Source: Rhizobium esperanzae
Lineage (GTDB): Bacteria; Pseudomonadota; Alphaproteobacteria; Rhizobiales; Rhizobiaceae
Direction: 5' to 3'
Assembly: GCF_002204185.1 (NCBI RefSeq)
Contig: NZ_MXPU01000003.1
Location: 248,001 to 312,000 of the forward strand
Length of the DNA: 64,000 bases
The notes under the pieces are model-generated. The model ran no database searches. It was not told the DNA's origin and saw only the letters and a program-made list of their open reading frames with translations. The position numbers were made by a program, and so were the translations under genes. Positions 9,127 to 18,558 of the stretch are shown here, one piece after another. Position 1 is the first letter of the stretch. Each line of letters begins with the position of its first letter.

Positions 9127-9966
9127 TCACAGGAACGCAAAGGTCAGCGCATAGCTGCGGCTTTCGCCCGGGGCGAGCATGTTGAATTCACCTGCCGCCT
9201 GAAGCTCGTCGCGCGTGACCCAGCGATGCGACACAGGCTCGATGCCGAGAATATGGGCGGGCGTCATCTGGTTCCGCCACACCTGCAGATAAGGCAGCGT
9301 ATCGGCGCGGAAGCGCACATTGAGCGTCCTGCCGCCGATTGCGGCGATCGGCCCGAGCCGGACTTCCGCCAAGCCCTCCTCCGTTGCCGTCGCCGGCACA
9401 CAGAAGATGCCGCCCGGCTCCTCGCCGAATGTCCAGGGGAAGCCGCCATTCTCCAGCATCCGGCCTTCGAGCCGCGTGCCGTCGTCCAGCCATTTGCCGC
9501 CGACATTCATATGGTACATCAGGAAGGTAGGCACCACCTGATCGCTGGTATTGATAATCCGGTCTTCGAGCCGCACCTCGCCGGTCGCCCCGTCGATCCG
9601 CCACAGCCGCTCGATGCGCTGCGGTAATCCCTCGACCGTGGTGATGTCGATATCGGCGCGGCATTCGGCGTTGCCATTCTCGTATTTCTTCCACAGGATC
9701 TTGGCGGCGTGGCCGGAGGCCGATCCGTGCAGCGGATAGACCTTGCCGTCGGCCCGGCCGGCGATCGGCTGGCGATGGCGGATATGGTCCGGGCCGCAGG
9801 TGAAGAGGAAACCTTCGAGCGAGTGATCGATTCGCGGATCGCCATCGTCCGGAATGGCGCGCTTTGGCGCAATATCCACGCCGTCGACGATGCATCCACC
9901 GACATCCAGCACCGATGTTTCGTCCAGCATCAGGCGCGGCCCGCCTGCAGCGGCAAATTCGATCAT
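9127..9966 (-). CDS. Aldose 1-epimerase-like protein (DUF4432 group)
   Basis: A 279-residue protein resembling the galactose-mutarotase beta-sandwich group. Visible are SLEGFLFTCGPDHIR, YPLHGSASGHAA with a conserved His, VRLEDRIINTSDQVVPTFLMYHMN and ILGIEPVSHRWVTRDE. Mutarotases interconvert sugar anomers; DUF4432 members often accompany sugar catabolism, and the exact sugar is unknown. The start at 9966 (MIEFAAAGG) has GAGGAG upstream; an open frame to 10086 adds a basic, low-quality extension and was rejected. The gene is 72 bp upstream of the TIGR01244 gene on the same strand. Confidence 0.8.
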   Translation of the reverse strand: MIEFAAAGGPRLMLDETSVLDVGGCIVDGVDIAPKRAIPDDGDPRIDHSLEGFLFTCGPDHIRHRQPIAGRADGKVYPLHGSASGHAAKILWKKYENGNAECRADIDITTVEGLPQRIERLWRIDGATGEVRLEDRIINTSDQVVPTFLMYHMNVGGKWLDDGTRLEGRMLENGGFPWTFGEEPGGIFCVPATATEEGLAEVRLGPIAAIGGRTLNVRFRADTLPYLQVWRNQMTPAHILGIEPVSHRWVTRDELQAAGEFNMLAPGESRSYALTFAFL

Positions 9967-10221
9967 CTCGGGTCTCCTCAAGGATTTATCGGCCGCCGTA
10001 GCGTTAGGTTTCGCACTGGCTTTCGTCAATCGCGCCGTTCTCCTCTTGCGCTTTTGCCGCAACCGTGGATTTTGCGGAACGGACACAAGGATGCAAACGT
10101 TTATGAGTAAAAGGAAATCTTAGGGATTTTCATATTTTGTTCAGCACGCTTTCATAAATTCCACACTAGCGTCAAAATTCGCGGGTGTGTGTCGGCCCAG
10201 TCACTGTTCGAGGTGTGAGAC

Positions 10222-11622
10222 GTGAATCGCTTTTTGAAGTCGGCATTTTCGCTTGCGGCCGTGCTGGCAGCCGTTGCGGCTGCAGCACCGCAGGCCGGCG
10301 CGCAGCAGTTTCGTGACCGTCGCCAGAGCGATGTCGTGCTGGTCACGCCGAACGGCGAAATCCTCGATTATGTCCCGCGCGGCTTTGCCTATGCCCGCGA
10401 CCGCAGCGGCAACCGCGTGCTGATCGACGCCTACGGCAACGTTGTCGCCACCGAAATGCGCGCCCGCGGCTACTATCCGCCACGGCCCGGCCCGCGCGAC
10501 GTTTATGCCGACCAGGGCGGCAATGATCGCTACTATGCCGACGACAACTCCTATGGCGATACGCGTTATTCCGAGCGCGGCGCCGTCACCGGCGGTATCC
10601 CGCGCGACGCAGCGATCGAGCGTCTGCCGCTCGGCGAGGAGCCCTATCCTGATGACAACAGTATCGGCAATCCGCAATCGGGCGACGATTACGCCTCGAT
10701 CGATCCCGATCAGCAGATCCCGCCCGCCGATGCGCCGAAGGCCGCACCTGACGAGCCCGTGATCACGCTGAAGAACAAGTCGAAGCCCGAGATCGTCGCG
10801 CTGCAGGTCTTCCTCGACCGCGCCGGCATCTCTCCCGGGGTCATCGACGGGCATATGGGCTCGAACGTCACCAAGGGCATTTATGCTTACGACCAGATGA
10901 CGGGATCAAAGCTCGACCCGAACGACACCGACGCCATTCTGGAAGAGCTGCGCATGAACGGCGGCCTGCCCGTCGTCAGCTATACGATCACGCCGGCCGA
11001 TGCCGCTGGTCCCTTCGTCGCGGAGATCCCTGAAGATTATTCGCATAAGGCGCTGCTGCCGTCGCTCGCCTATACCTCGACCACAGAAATGCTGGCCGAG
11101 CGTTTCCATATGGACGAGGCCTTCCTCAAGGAAATGAACCCCGGCGCCGATTTCAGCGTTCCCGGCACGGTGATCAAGGTCGTCAATCCCGGCGAAGCGA
11201 AGACCGGGGAGGTCGCCCGCATCATCGCCGACAAGGGGCGCAAACAGGTTTTCGCCTATGACGGCGCCGGCAATCTCATCGCCGCCTACCCCGCTTCGAT
11301 CGGCTCAACCGACACCCCCTCCCCGTCCGGCACGGTGACGGTCGAGCGCGTCGCGTTCAATCCCGGTTACACCTACAACCCGAAGATCAACTTTCAGCAG
11401 GGCGCCAACGACAAGATCCTCAACATTCCCCCAGGCCCGAACGGCCCGGTCGGCACCGTCTGGATGGCGCTTTCCAGGCCGACCTACGGCATCCACGGCA
11501 CGCCGGAGCCCTCCAAGATCGGCCGCACCCAGAGCCACGGCTGCATCCGCCTGACCAACTGGGATGCGACCGAGCTTGCGAAAATGGTCAAGCCCGGTGT
11601 GACGGTCGAATTCGTCGACTGA
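10222..11622 (+). CDS. L,D-transpeptidase (YkuD domain) with peptidoglycan-binding domain
   Basis: A 466-residue exported protein. A signal peptide occupies about residues 1-28 (FSLAAVLAAVAAAAPQAGAQ). A low-complexity Tyr/Asp/Pro-rich region follows, then a PG_binding_1-like segment near 190-230 (VALQVFLDRAGISPGVIDG). The C-terminal YkuD domain has the catalytic SHGCIRLTNWDA near residue 435, preceded by IHGTPEP. Such enzymes form 3-3 cross-links or attach proteins to peptidoglycan, which matters in Rhizobiales where L,D-cross-links are abundant. The start is GTG with AGGTGTGAGA upstream. It is monocistronic, with a terminator at 11649. Confidence 0.93.
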   Translation: MNRFLKSAFSLAAVLAAVAAAAPQAGAQQFRDRRQSDVVLVTPNGEILDYVPRGFAYARDRSGNRVLIDAYGNVVATEMRARGYYPPRPGPRDVYADQGGNDRYYADDNSYGDTRYSERGAVTGGIPRDAAIERLPLGEEPYPDDNSIGNPQSGDDYASIDPDQQIPPADAPKAAPDEPVITLKNKSKPEIVALQVFLDRAGISPGVIDGHMGSNVTKGIYAYDQMTGSKLDPNDTDAILEELRMNGGLPVVSYTITPADAAGPFVAEIPEDYSHKALLPSLAYTSTTEMLAERFHMDEAFLKEMNPGADFSVPGTVIKVVNPGEAKTGEVARIIADKGRKQVFAYDGAGNLIAAYPASIGSTDTPSPSGTVTVERVAFNPGYTYNPKINFQQGANDKILNIPPGPNGPVGTVWMALSRPTYGIHGTPEPSKIGRTQSHGCIRLTNWDATELAKMVKPGVTVEFVD

Positions 11623-11648
11623 GCCAAAGCCAGACTGATCATAAACGA

Positions 11649-11680
11649 TAAGGCCGCCGGATCGCTCCGACGGCCTTTCT
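11649..11680 (+). terminator. Terminator of the L,D-transpeptidase gene
   Basis: AAGGCCG (11650-11656) pairs with CGGCCTT (11671-11677), with inner CGGA/TCCG pairs, followed by TTTCT. It lies between convergent genes. Confidence 0.7.
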
Positions 11681-11697
11681 GTTCCATGCTTGGTTAT

Positions 11698-12396
11698 TCA
11701 GGCAGCCGTCGCCATGCGGGCCGAGGCTGTCAACCGGACAGGCACCTTGCGCATGATTTCCTCGGCGAAACAGGTGGCGTTCTCACGCGCCTTATCGAGA
11801 TTGCTGACCCGCGTGGGGTCCATGGTCTGCAGCGTGCCGCCACAGTCGAAGATGTCGCGGAAGGCCGAACGTTCGATGATCGCCGTGTCCAGCACCGGCA
11901 CGTGCCGCTCGCTGAGCAGCGACTTGACGAGCTGCAGCGCCCGGGTCGTCACCATCGAATTGACGCGGGTCAGCACCACCGAATGGCCGATCTTTATGCC
12001 TGCCTTCTCGTCCAGATATTGCAGCAGTTCGAGCACCTGCGCGCCGCCGCGCGCATCCATGGCACAACCCTGGATCGGGATCAGCACGTGGTCGGAAAGG
12101 CCGACGGCGGTGGCAAGCAGCGGATTGCGCGCGCCCGGCAGGTCGACGATGAAATAGTCGGTATTATGCTTGTTCTCGCTGATATGCTGAGGCAGCGAGG
12201 CGGTCGTCACGAAATCGATCACCGAAATATTGGGTACGTGCCCTGATATCTCGTGCCAGCGTGAAATCCAATGCTGCGGATCGGCATCCAGAATGGTCAC
12301 GCGATAGCCCTGACGGGCAAGCTCGGTCGCGAGCAGGAGAACAGCGGTCGTCTTGCCGGCGCCGCCCTTGGTGTTTGCGAAAGTGATGACAGGCAT
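11698..12396 (-). CDS. Orphan ParA/MinD-family ATPase
   Basis: A 232-residue protein with the deviant Walker A motif KGGAGKTTAVLLLATELA near residue 10, Walker A' region VTILDADPQ near 39 and VDLPGARNPL (Walker B-like) near 87. This is the ParA fold that forms ATP-dependent dimers on DNA or membranes. There is no parB next to it, and the chromosome partition pair normally lies near the origin. Similar solitary ParA proteins, including the VirC1 type, position other cargo. The ATG at 12396 begins right before the first beta strand (MPVITFANTKGG), and GAGGACC precedes it. Function is inferred only from the fold. Confidence 0.85.
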   Translation of the reverse strand: MPVITFANTKGGAGKTTAVLLLATELARQGYRVTILDADPQHWISRWHEISGHVPNISVIDFVTTASLPQHISENKHNTDYFIVDLPGARNPLLATAVGLSDHVLIPIQGCAMDARGGAQVLELLQYLDEKAGIKIGHSVVLTRVNSMVTTRALQLVKSLLSERHVPVLDTAIIERSAFRDIFDCGGTLQTMDPTRVSNLDKARENATCFAEEIMRKVPVRLTASARMATAA

Positions 12397-12571
12397 GTTC
12401 GGTCCTCGAAGGGAAAATGGCGCGAGCCGGCATCGCTCTTTTGCGCACCGTCGGAGCATCGTGCGGTTAAGCCATCCTTTCCAATCATGGTTAACAAATC
12501 CTAAACGCGCGCGGTGAAATTGCAGCGGGCATTTTTCACATCCCTAAAATTCAAGATGCCCCCAAGACAAG

Positions 12572-12603
12572 AAGGCCCGGAAAGCAAGAGCTTTCCGGGC
12601 CAA
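12572..12603 (-). terminator. Hairpin downstream of the alcohol dehydrogenase gene
   Basis: A 12-bp perfect stem (12574-12585 with 12590-12601, loop AAGA) just beyond the stop codon of the gene ending at 12625. The U-tract on the minus strand (TTCTTGTCTT) is weak. Confidence 0.65.
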
Positions 12604-12624
12604 TCTGCAGGTCCGCTGATCTTA

Positions 12625-13776
12625 TCAGAAACAGTCCCTGAAAAGTGCCTTGGTATTTTCGAGCGTCATCGGCACCGGGTTGCCGCCAGCACTCGGATCC
12701 TCGATCGCCATGGCCGACAATTCGTCGATGCGGTCGGGGGCGATTCCCATCGCCGTCAGCGTATCCGGCACGCCGAGATCGGAACGCAGCTTCAGCACAT
12801 AATCGTAGAAGCCGTCGAACCCGCCCGAAATGCCGAGATAGGCGGCCGCCCGGCCGATCTTCTCCTCGATGACAGCGCGGTTGAAGCGCAGCACCGCCGG
12901 CATGACAACCGCATTGGTCATGCCGTGATGGGTGTTGTAGACCGCGCCGATTGGATGCGACAGCGCATGGATGGCGCCGAGCCCCTTCTGGAAGGCGACG
13001 GCGCCCATGGCGGCGGCGGCCATCATGTTGGCGCGGGCTTCGAGATCCGTCCCTTCCTTATAGGCACGCGGCAGGAATTCCTTGACGAGGCGCATGCCTT
13101 CGAGCGCGATGCCGGCCGACATCGGGTGATAGAAGGGCGAGGAATAGGCTTCCAGGCAGTGGGCGAAAGCATCCATACCGGTTCCGGCGGTAATGATTTT
13201 CGGCATGCCGACCGTCAGTTCCGGGTCGGAAATGACGACGCCGGGCAGGAACTTCGGATGGAAGATGATCTTCTTCACATGGGTGACGGAATTGGTGATG
13301 ACGCTGGCGCGCCCGACTTCCGAGCCAGTTCCCGCCGTCGTCGGCACGGCGACGATCGGAGCGATGCCTTCGAGGCTCGCACGCGTCCACCAGTCGCCGA
13401 TATCCTCAAAGTCCCAGACCGGCCGCGTCTGGCCGGCCATGAACGCAACGCACTTGCCGAGATCGAGGCCCGAGCCGCCGCCGAAGGCGACGACGCCGTC
13501 GTGGCCACCGTCCTTGAAGGCCTTGACGCCGGCATCGAGGTTCTTCTCGTTCGGATTCGGGTCGACGTCAGCGAAGATCGCCCGGCCGAGGCCGGCATCT
13601 TCGAGAATATCGAGCGCGGTCTTCGTGATCGCCATCGAGGCGAGGCCACGGTCGGTGACGAGCAGCGGCTTTTTGATGCCGAGGCTCTTGCAGGCGTCCG
13701 CCAGTTCCTTGATGCGGCCCCGGCCGAGCTTGACGGATGTCGGATAGCTCCAGTTTGCGGTGATATTGCTGCTCAT
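12625..13776 (-). CDS. Iron-containing (group III) alcohol dehydrogenase
   Basis: A 383-residue dehydrogenase. The NAD-binding GGGSGLD motif lies near residue 99, followed by PTTAGTGSE, and the metal-ligand region has DAFAHCLEAYSSPFYHP, HALSHPIGAVYNTHHG with conserved His. This family oxidises primary or secondary alcohols with NAD(P). Its start codon overlaps the aldehyde dehydrogenase stop (ATGA), so the two are translated together and likely act in sequence: alcohol to aldehyde to acid. In this gene set the substrate is plausibly a gamma-glutamylated amino alcohol (inference from neighbours). Confidence 0.93.
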   Translation of the reverse strand: MSSNITANWSYPTSVKLGRGRIKELADACKSLGIKKPLLVTDRGLASMAITKTALDILEDAGLGRAIFADVDPNPNEKNLDAGVKAFKDGGHDGVVAFGGGSGLDLGKCVAFMAGQTRPVWDFEDIGDWWTRASLEGIAPIVAVPTTAGTGSEVGRASVITNSVTHVKKIIFHPKFLPGVVISDPELTVGMPKIITAGTGMDAFAHCLEAYSSPFYHPMSAGIALEGMRLVKEFLPRAYKEGTDLEARANMMAAAAMGAVAFQKGLGAIHALSHPIGAVYNTHHGMTNAVVMPAVLRFNRAVIEEKIGRAAAYLGISGGFDGFYDYVLKLRSDLGVPDTLTAMGIAPDRIDELSAMAIEDPSAGGNPVPMTLENTKALFRDCF

Positions 13777-15158
13777 GCGGTGACTTTCTTCAGGTGGAAG
13801 GATTTTGGACGCGTCAGATTCTGGAAGCCGATAATCGACAGCGAGCCGCCGCGACCGGTCTCCTTGACGCCGGTCCAGCAGAGCGCCGGATCGAGATAAT
13901 CCGCGCGGTTCATAAAGACGGTGCCGGTTTCGATCTCCCGGCCAAGCCGCGCCGCCCGCTCGGCATCCTTGGTCCAGAGCGAGGCGGTCAGCCCATACTG
14001 GCTGTCGTTCATCAAAGCGAGTGCTTCCTCGTCGCCCTTCACCTTCATGATGCCGACCGCCGGACCGAAAGTCTCCTCACGCATGAAGGACATGGAATGG
14101 TCGACATCGATGAGGACTTGCGGGGCGAGATAGGCGCCGCCGTCGTCCTGAGGGAAAAGCTTGGGATCGACAAGCGCCTTGGCGCCCTTGGCGACCGCAT
14201 CGGCAATCTGCTCGCGCACGACCTTGGCGAAACGCTTGTTCGCCATCGGCCCGAGCGAAGTCTCGGGATCGAGCGGATTGCCGAGCTTGTAGTTCGACAC
14301 CCAGGCGACTGATTTCTCGACGAAGGCATCGTAGAGCGATTCATGCACATAGATGCGCTCGATGCCGCAGCAGCACTGGCCGGAATTATAGGTCGCGCCG
14401 TCCATCAGCGTATCGACGGCCGCATCGAGATCGGCGTCTTCCATCACATAACCCGGATCCTTGCCGCCGAGTTCGAGGCCGAGCCCGGTGAAGGTGCCGG
14501 CAGCGGCCCGCTCCATCGAGCGGCCGCCTTCGACCGATCCGGTGAAGTTGACGAAATTGAAGCTACCGGCGGCAATCAGCGCCGACGTGGTCTCATGATC
14601 GAGGAAAACGTTCTGGAAGACATCCTCGGGAACGCCGGCCTCGATAAAGGCCTGCACCAGCCGTTCGCCGACGAGCAGCGTCTGCGAAGCGTGTTTCAGC
14701 ACCACCGTATTGCCGGCCATCAATGCCGGTGCGATCGTGTTGATCGCCGTCATATAGGGATAGTTCCAGGGCGCGACGACGAAGACGACGCCATGCGCTT
14801 CGCGCTCGATGCGGCGCTCGAAACGCTCGCTCTCCTCGACGACAACAGGCGCCAGCGCATCCGCTGCGATCGAGGCGACATAGTTGGAGCGCTCGTTGAA
14901 GCCCTTGTACTCGCCGCCGTACTTGATTGGCCGGCCCATCTGCCAGGCAAGCTCCGGCACGACGACATCGGACATCTCGTTCAGCCGTGCAGCACCCTTC
15001 AGGACAAGCTGAACACGCTCTTCAAGCGGTCGTCTCGCCCAGGCCTTCTGCGCCTTGCGGGCGCGCGCCACCACGTCTTTGGCGGCATCAAGCGAAAGTG
15101 CTGCGCGCTCCGCGTAAACCGATCCGTCGACCGGTGAAATGCATTGGATCATTGCCAT
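13773..15158 (-). CDS. Aldehyde dehydrogenase family protein
   Basis: A 461-residue NAD(P)-dependent aldehyde dehydrogenase. Signatures seen: the active-site Glu in LELGGKDPGYV near residue 227 and the catalytic Cys in NSGQCCCGIERIYV near 262, plus PWNYPYMTAINTIAPALMAGN near 131. The family length is about 460-490. It overlaps the downstream alcohol dehydrogenase by 4 bp and is separated from the upstream glutamine-synthetase-like gene by a 200-bp RIME-like repeat. Proposed role: oxidation of the aldehyde made by the alcohol dehydrogenase, analogous to PuuC in the gamma-glutamyl-putrescine pathway. Confidence 0.93.
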   Translation of the reverse strand: MAMIQCISPVDGSVYAERAALSLDAAKDVVARARKAQKAWARRPLEERVQLVLKGAARLNEMSDVVVPELAWQMGRPIKYGGEYKGFNERSNYVASIAADALAPVVVEESERFERRIEREAHGVVFVVAPWNYPYMTAINTIAPALMAGNTVVLKHASQTLLVGERLVQAFIEAGVPEDVFQNVFLDHETTSALIAAGSFNFVNFTGSVEGGRSMERAAAGTFTGLGLELGGKDPGYVMEDADLDAAVDTLMDGATYNSGQCCCGIERIYVHESLYDAFVEKSVAWVSNYKLGNPLDPETSLGPMANKRFAKVVREQIADAVAKGAKALVDPKLFPQDDGGAYLAPQVLIDVDHSMSFMREETFGPAVGIMKVKGDEEALALMNDSQYGLTASLWTKDAERAARLGREIETGTVFMNRADYLDPALCWTGVKETGRGGSLSIIGFQNLTRPKSFHLKKVTA

Positions 15159-15195
15159 GATCGATTTCCGTCCTCGTATTCATCAAAAATTGAGT

Positions 15196-15345
15196 GAGGC
15201 CGCAGCCCCTTATCCGCCTGCCGGCACCTTCTCCCCGCCCGCGGGGCGAAGGGGGATGGCCGCGACCTGTCCGTTCCTCGCCCGTCTCGCAGGGCACGTC
15301 CCCTCTCCCCGTCAGAACAGGGAGAGGGTTAGGGTGATGGGCAAG
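15196..15345. repeat. RIME-like dispersed palindromic element
   Basis: The left end CCGCCTGCCGGCACCTTCTC is also seen near 42200 and, inverted, near 28915-28935. CCCCGCCCGCGGGGCGAAGG and CCCTCTCCCCGTCAGAACAG are inverted-repeat blocks. The element sits inside the gene set between the ligase and aldehyde dehydrogenase genes, where it could form mRNA hairpins. Confidence 0.7.
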
Positions 15346-15363
15346 CAGCCCCCGAAATCCGTA

Positions 15364-16731
15364 TTAAGCTCTTTCGAACCCCCGCGCCACTTCCCAATCG
15401 GTGATGCGGCGGTCGTATTCTTCCTGCTCCCATTCGGCAGCACGGGTGTAATGGTCGATGACGTCGTCGCCGAAGGCTTTGCGCAACATCGCCGATTCCG
15501 TCATTGCAGTCGTTGCTGCGCGCAGCGTGCGCGGGATTTCGCGAATGTCCTTGCCGCCATAGGCGTCACCGACGAAGGGGGCTTCGAGCTCCAGCTTGTT
15601 CTCGATCCCGTCGATACCGGCGGCAAGCAGCGCAGCGAAGGCGAGATAGGGATTGAGATCGGAGCCGCCGACACGGCATTCGATGCGGATCCCCTTGGTC
15701 TCCTCGCCGCAGAGCCGGTAGCCGGCGGTGCGGTTGTCCTTGCTCCAGATCGCCTTGGTCGGCGCGAAGGTGCCGGCCATGAAGCGCTTGTAGGAGTTGA
15801 TGTAGGGCGCCAGGAAATAGGTGATTTCGCTCGCATGGGCGAGAAGTCCGGCAACGTAATTGTGCATCAGCGGCGACATGCCGTATTTGCCGGTATGGTC
15901 GAAGAACAGCGGCTTTTCCTCCAGGCTCCAGAGCGACTGGTGGATATGCGAGGAACTGCCAGCGGCGTTGTAATTCCATTTGGCCAGGAAAGTGATGGCC
16001 TTGCCCTTCGACCAGGCGATCTCCTTGCAGCCGTTCTTGATGATCGCATGCCGGTCGGCCATGGCGAGCGCATCGGCATAGCGCACGTTGATCTCTTCCT
16101 GGCCGGCGGAAGCCTCGCCCTTGGAGTTCTCGACCGGAATGCCGGCGCCCTGCAGCCCGGTGCGGATCGCCCGCATCACCTCTTCCTCCTTGGTGGTCTG
16201 GAAGATGTGGTAGTCCTCGTTATAGGCGCTAGCGAGCTTGAGGTTGCGGTAGCCCGAAGCATGTGCCGCCTCATAGCTCTGATCGAACAGGAAGAATTCG
16301 AGCTCGGAAGCCATATAGGCCTTCATGCCCATATCTTCGAGGCGCTTCACCTGCTTCTTCAGGATCGCCCGCGGCGAATGGGCGACCTCCTCATGCGTGT
16401 GATGGTCGAGTACATCGCAGAGCACGAGCGCGGTGCCCTCCAGCCAGGGAATGCGGCGCAGCGTCGCCAGATCCGGCTTCATCGTATAATCGCCGTAGCC
16501 CTTCTCCCAGCTCGTCGCCTTATAGCCGGAGACGGTCTCCATTTCCATGTCAGTCGCTTGCAGATAGTTGCAGCTGTGCGTTTCCTTCCAGGCGCTCTCG
16601 ACGAAATATTCGGCTTGGAAACGCTTGCCCATCAGCCGGCCCTGCATGTCCACCTGGCAGGCCAGAACCGTATCGATGCGCCCTTCGGCAACATCCTTCC
16701 TGAGGTCGTCGATTGTGTAGCTGCTGCTCAT
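15364..16731 (-). CDS. Glutamine-synthetase-like ligase (gamma-glutamyl-amine synthetase type)
   Basis: A 455-residue protein with the GS fold. The ATP/metal motifs are ELEFFLFDQ near residue 141, KWNYNAAGSSSHIHQSLW near 260 and ECRVGGSDLNPYLAFAALLAAG near 360. Its length fits PuuA/GlnA4/IpuC-type ligases that couple glutamate to amines rather than ammonia. Neighbouring permease, alcohol and aldehyde dehydrogenases and a hydrolase fit a gamma-glutamylation pathway. Because an alcohol dehydrogenase takes the place of an amine oxidase, an amino alcohol such as ethanolamine is a better guess than putrescine. The ATG at 16731 starts the GS N-terminal domain; the frame continues upstream without support. 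Confidence 0.9.
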   Translation of the reverse strand: MSSSYTIDDLRKDVAEGRIDTVLACQVDMQGRLMGKRFQAEYFVESAWKETHSCNYLQATDMEMETVSGYKATSWEKGYGDYTMKPDLATLRRIPWLEGTALVLCDVLDHHTHEEVAHSPRAILKKQVKRLEDMGMKAYMASELEFFLFDQSYEAAHASGYRNLKLASAYNEDYHIFQTTKEEEVMRAIRTGLQGAGIPVENSKGEASAGQEEINVRYADALAMADRHAIIKNGCKEIAWSKGKAITFLAKWNYNAAGSSSHIHQSLWSLEEKPLFFDHTGKYGMSPLMHNYVAGLLAHASEITYFLAPYINSYKRFMAGTFAPTKAIWSKDNRTAGYRLCGEETKGIRIECRVGGSDLNPYLAFAALLAAGIDGIENKLELEAPFVGDAYGGKDIREIPRTLRAATTAMTESAMLRKAFGDDVIDHYTRAAEWEQEEYDRRITDWEVARGFERA

Positions 16732-16832
16732 GAGTGATCCGCCTGAAATTGGGATTGAAAAAATCGGGGCAACGAAATCGCATGCGCTCGGCCTGGTTTG
16801 GCGCCCCGATGCCTTTTCGTTGAACCGGTGAT

Positions 16833-16852
16833 GGGGCCGCAGGAGCGGCCCC
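16833..16852. other. Intercistronic hairpin between permease and ligase genes
   Basis: GGGGCCGC (16833-16840), loop AGGA, GCGGCCCC (16845-16852), with no T-run. It may stabilise or separate mRNA segments rather than terminate. Confidence 0.5.
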
Positions 16853-16878
16853 GCCATTTGAGAAGGAAGCCTCGATGC

Positions 16879-18441
16879 TTAACGTTCGCCGCTTTCGCCG
16901 ACGGCCGCTTCTGCCGCCGCGATTTCGGCCTGGCGCTTCGCCACTTCGGCGCCGATCGGCGGCCCCTTGAAGCGCCGGCTCTCGAAGCCGAACCAGACGA
17001 TCGCCGTCAGCAAGAGGAACCCGACGGTAACGTAAAGCGCAGCACCGTTCGGCGGCTGGACTCCGAGAACGAAGATCAGGACCATCGCGATGATCGAGAG
17101 CACGGCAAAGAGCTTGAAGAGGCCTTCGCCGAGATTCCACGGACCCATCTTGTCCCACTTGGACGTACCCCAGGCGAAGAGGCCGAGCGTGATCGGAATC
17201 GCAAAGGAGAAGAACAGGAAGATGACCGTGCACGACACCACGATCGTGTAAACCGGCGTATCGCCGATTTTCACGAAGTCGAGTGAGGTGAACCAAACGA
17301 ACAACACCGACAGGATCGATCCCGTCCAGATCGCGGCCACCGGAGTGCGGTATTGCGGGCTGACCCTCGACAGCGCCTTGGAGGCCGGTAGGCCGCCGTC
17401 ACGCGAGAAGGCGAAGATCATGCGGGAGACCGAGGTGACGGTCGCAAGGCCGCACAGCCACTGGCTGACGAAGATCGCAAGATAGAGGATATCCTTGACA
17501 ACGGGGTTCACCTGGCTGTCCATCGCCCAGAAGAACACGTTCCAGCCCTGTTTGGCCGCGTCGTCCATGTTCGGCAGCATGAGGACGAAGGCGCACAGCA
17601 TGATGTAGCCGAATAGCGCCGACCACAGGACCGAGGCGACCATGCCGCGCGGAACCGAATGGGCAGCCTTGACCGTCTCCTCCGATGTATGCGCCGAGGC
17701 GTCATAGCCGGTGATGGTGTAGATCGGCAGCAGCAGGCCGAGAAGAAAGACCCAGGCCCCCGAGGTCGACGGCCAGACGCTACCGCCGACTTCGCCGGAA
17801 TAGTTGGCGAAAGTGAAGAGGCGGCCGAACTCATAGGAAGGCGCCGAAAGAAGGCAGACAGCCGCCAGCGCGATCGAGGTTGCGAAGATCAGATAACCCG
17901 AGAAGTCCGTGAGCTTCGCGGTCAAGCCAATCCCCATGTGGTTTACCAGCGCCTGCGCGCCGGTAATTATGACGAGGAAAATGATCCGCACCGTGATCGT
18001 GTCCGTCAGCCCGAGATACGTGGTGCCGAAGGAGCCCATGAAGAAGTAATAGGTACCGACGTTGATGGCGCCGAGAACGGTGACGAGACCGAGCAGATTG
18101 AACCAGGCCGTCAGCCAACCGGTGAAGCGGTTGCCGAGGATCGAGCCCCAGTGATAGAGGCCGCCGGCCGTCGGATAGGCGGAGCTGATCTGCGCCATGG
18201 CGACGGCGAAAACGAGCGAGATGAAGCATCCCACGGGCCAGCCGATACCGATCGCCGCGCCGCCAGCGCCAGAGGTCGCCTGGGCCAGCGAATTGATGCC
18301 GCCGGAGAGAATGCAGATGATGGAGAATGATACGGCGAAATTCGAGAATGAACTCATTCGCCGTTCGAGTTCTTGGGCATAGCCCATCGAATGCAGGATG
18401 TGCACATCCTGCTTCTTGTCCAGTTCGGTATAGTCCGACAT
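16879..18441 (-). CDS. APC-family amino acid/amine permease
   Basis: A 520-residue membrane protein with about 12 hydrophobic helices. The N-terminal tail DYTELDKKQDVHILHSMGYAQELERRM and the first helix FSNFAVSFSIICILSGGINS are typical of the GabP/BAT1-like amino acid-polyamine-organocation group. The ATG at 18441 has GGGGGAAG upstream; the frame to 18507 adds a non-conserved leader. It lies between the amidohydrolase-like gene and the ligase gene on one strand and most likely imports the substrate for gamma-glutamylation. The exact substrate is not readable from the sequence. Confidence 0.92.
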   Translation of the reverse strand: MSDYTELDKKQDVHILHSMGYAQELERRMSSFSNFAVSFSIICILSGGINSLAQATSGAGGAAIGIGWPVGCFISLVFAVAMAQISSAYPTAGGLYHWGSILGNRFTGWLTAWFNLLGLVTVLGAINVGTYYFFMGSFGTTYLGLTDTITVRIIFLVIITGAQALVNHMGIGLTAKLTDFSGYLIFATSIALAAVCLLSAPSYEFGRLFTFANYSGEVGGSVWPSTSGAWVFLLGLLLPIYTITGYDASAHTSEETVKAAHSVPRGMVASVLWSALFGYIMLCAFVLMLPNMDDAAKQGWNVFFWAMDSQVNPVVKDILYLAIFVSQWLCGLATVTSVSRMIFAFSRDGGLPASKALSRVSPQYRTPVAAIWTGSILSVLFVWFTSLDFVKIGDTPVYTIVVSCTVIFLFFSFAIPITLGLFAWGTSKWDKMGPWNLGEGLFKLFAVLSIIAMVLIFVLGVQPPNGAALYVTVGFLLLTAIVWFGFESRRFKGPPIGAEVAKRQAEIAAAEAAVGESGER

Positions 18442-18558
18442 GACTTCCCCCTGTTCACGACCGGCCGCGGAATTGCGGGCCGGTCCAGTGCCAATTGTCC
18501 GCGGCATTTTCGCCGTGCGGACGTCCGCAGATAAACTGCTCCCTCGGGTCTTTTTTTA

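Noticed and set aside
10149-10166. PHO-like sequence CTTTCATAAATTCCACAC before the L,D-transpeptidase gene
   Set aside because: Only about 12 of 18 positions match the consensus, and the second half-site is poor compared with those at 20488 and 54761.
12514-13899. 461-residue plus-strand frame opposite the alcohol dehydrogenase gene
   Set aside because: Antisense shadow with no recognisable motif, and it spans two real gene ends.
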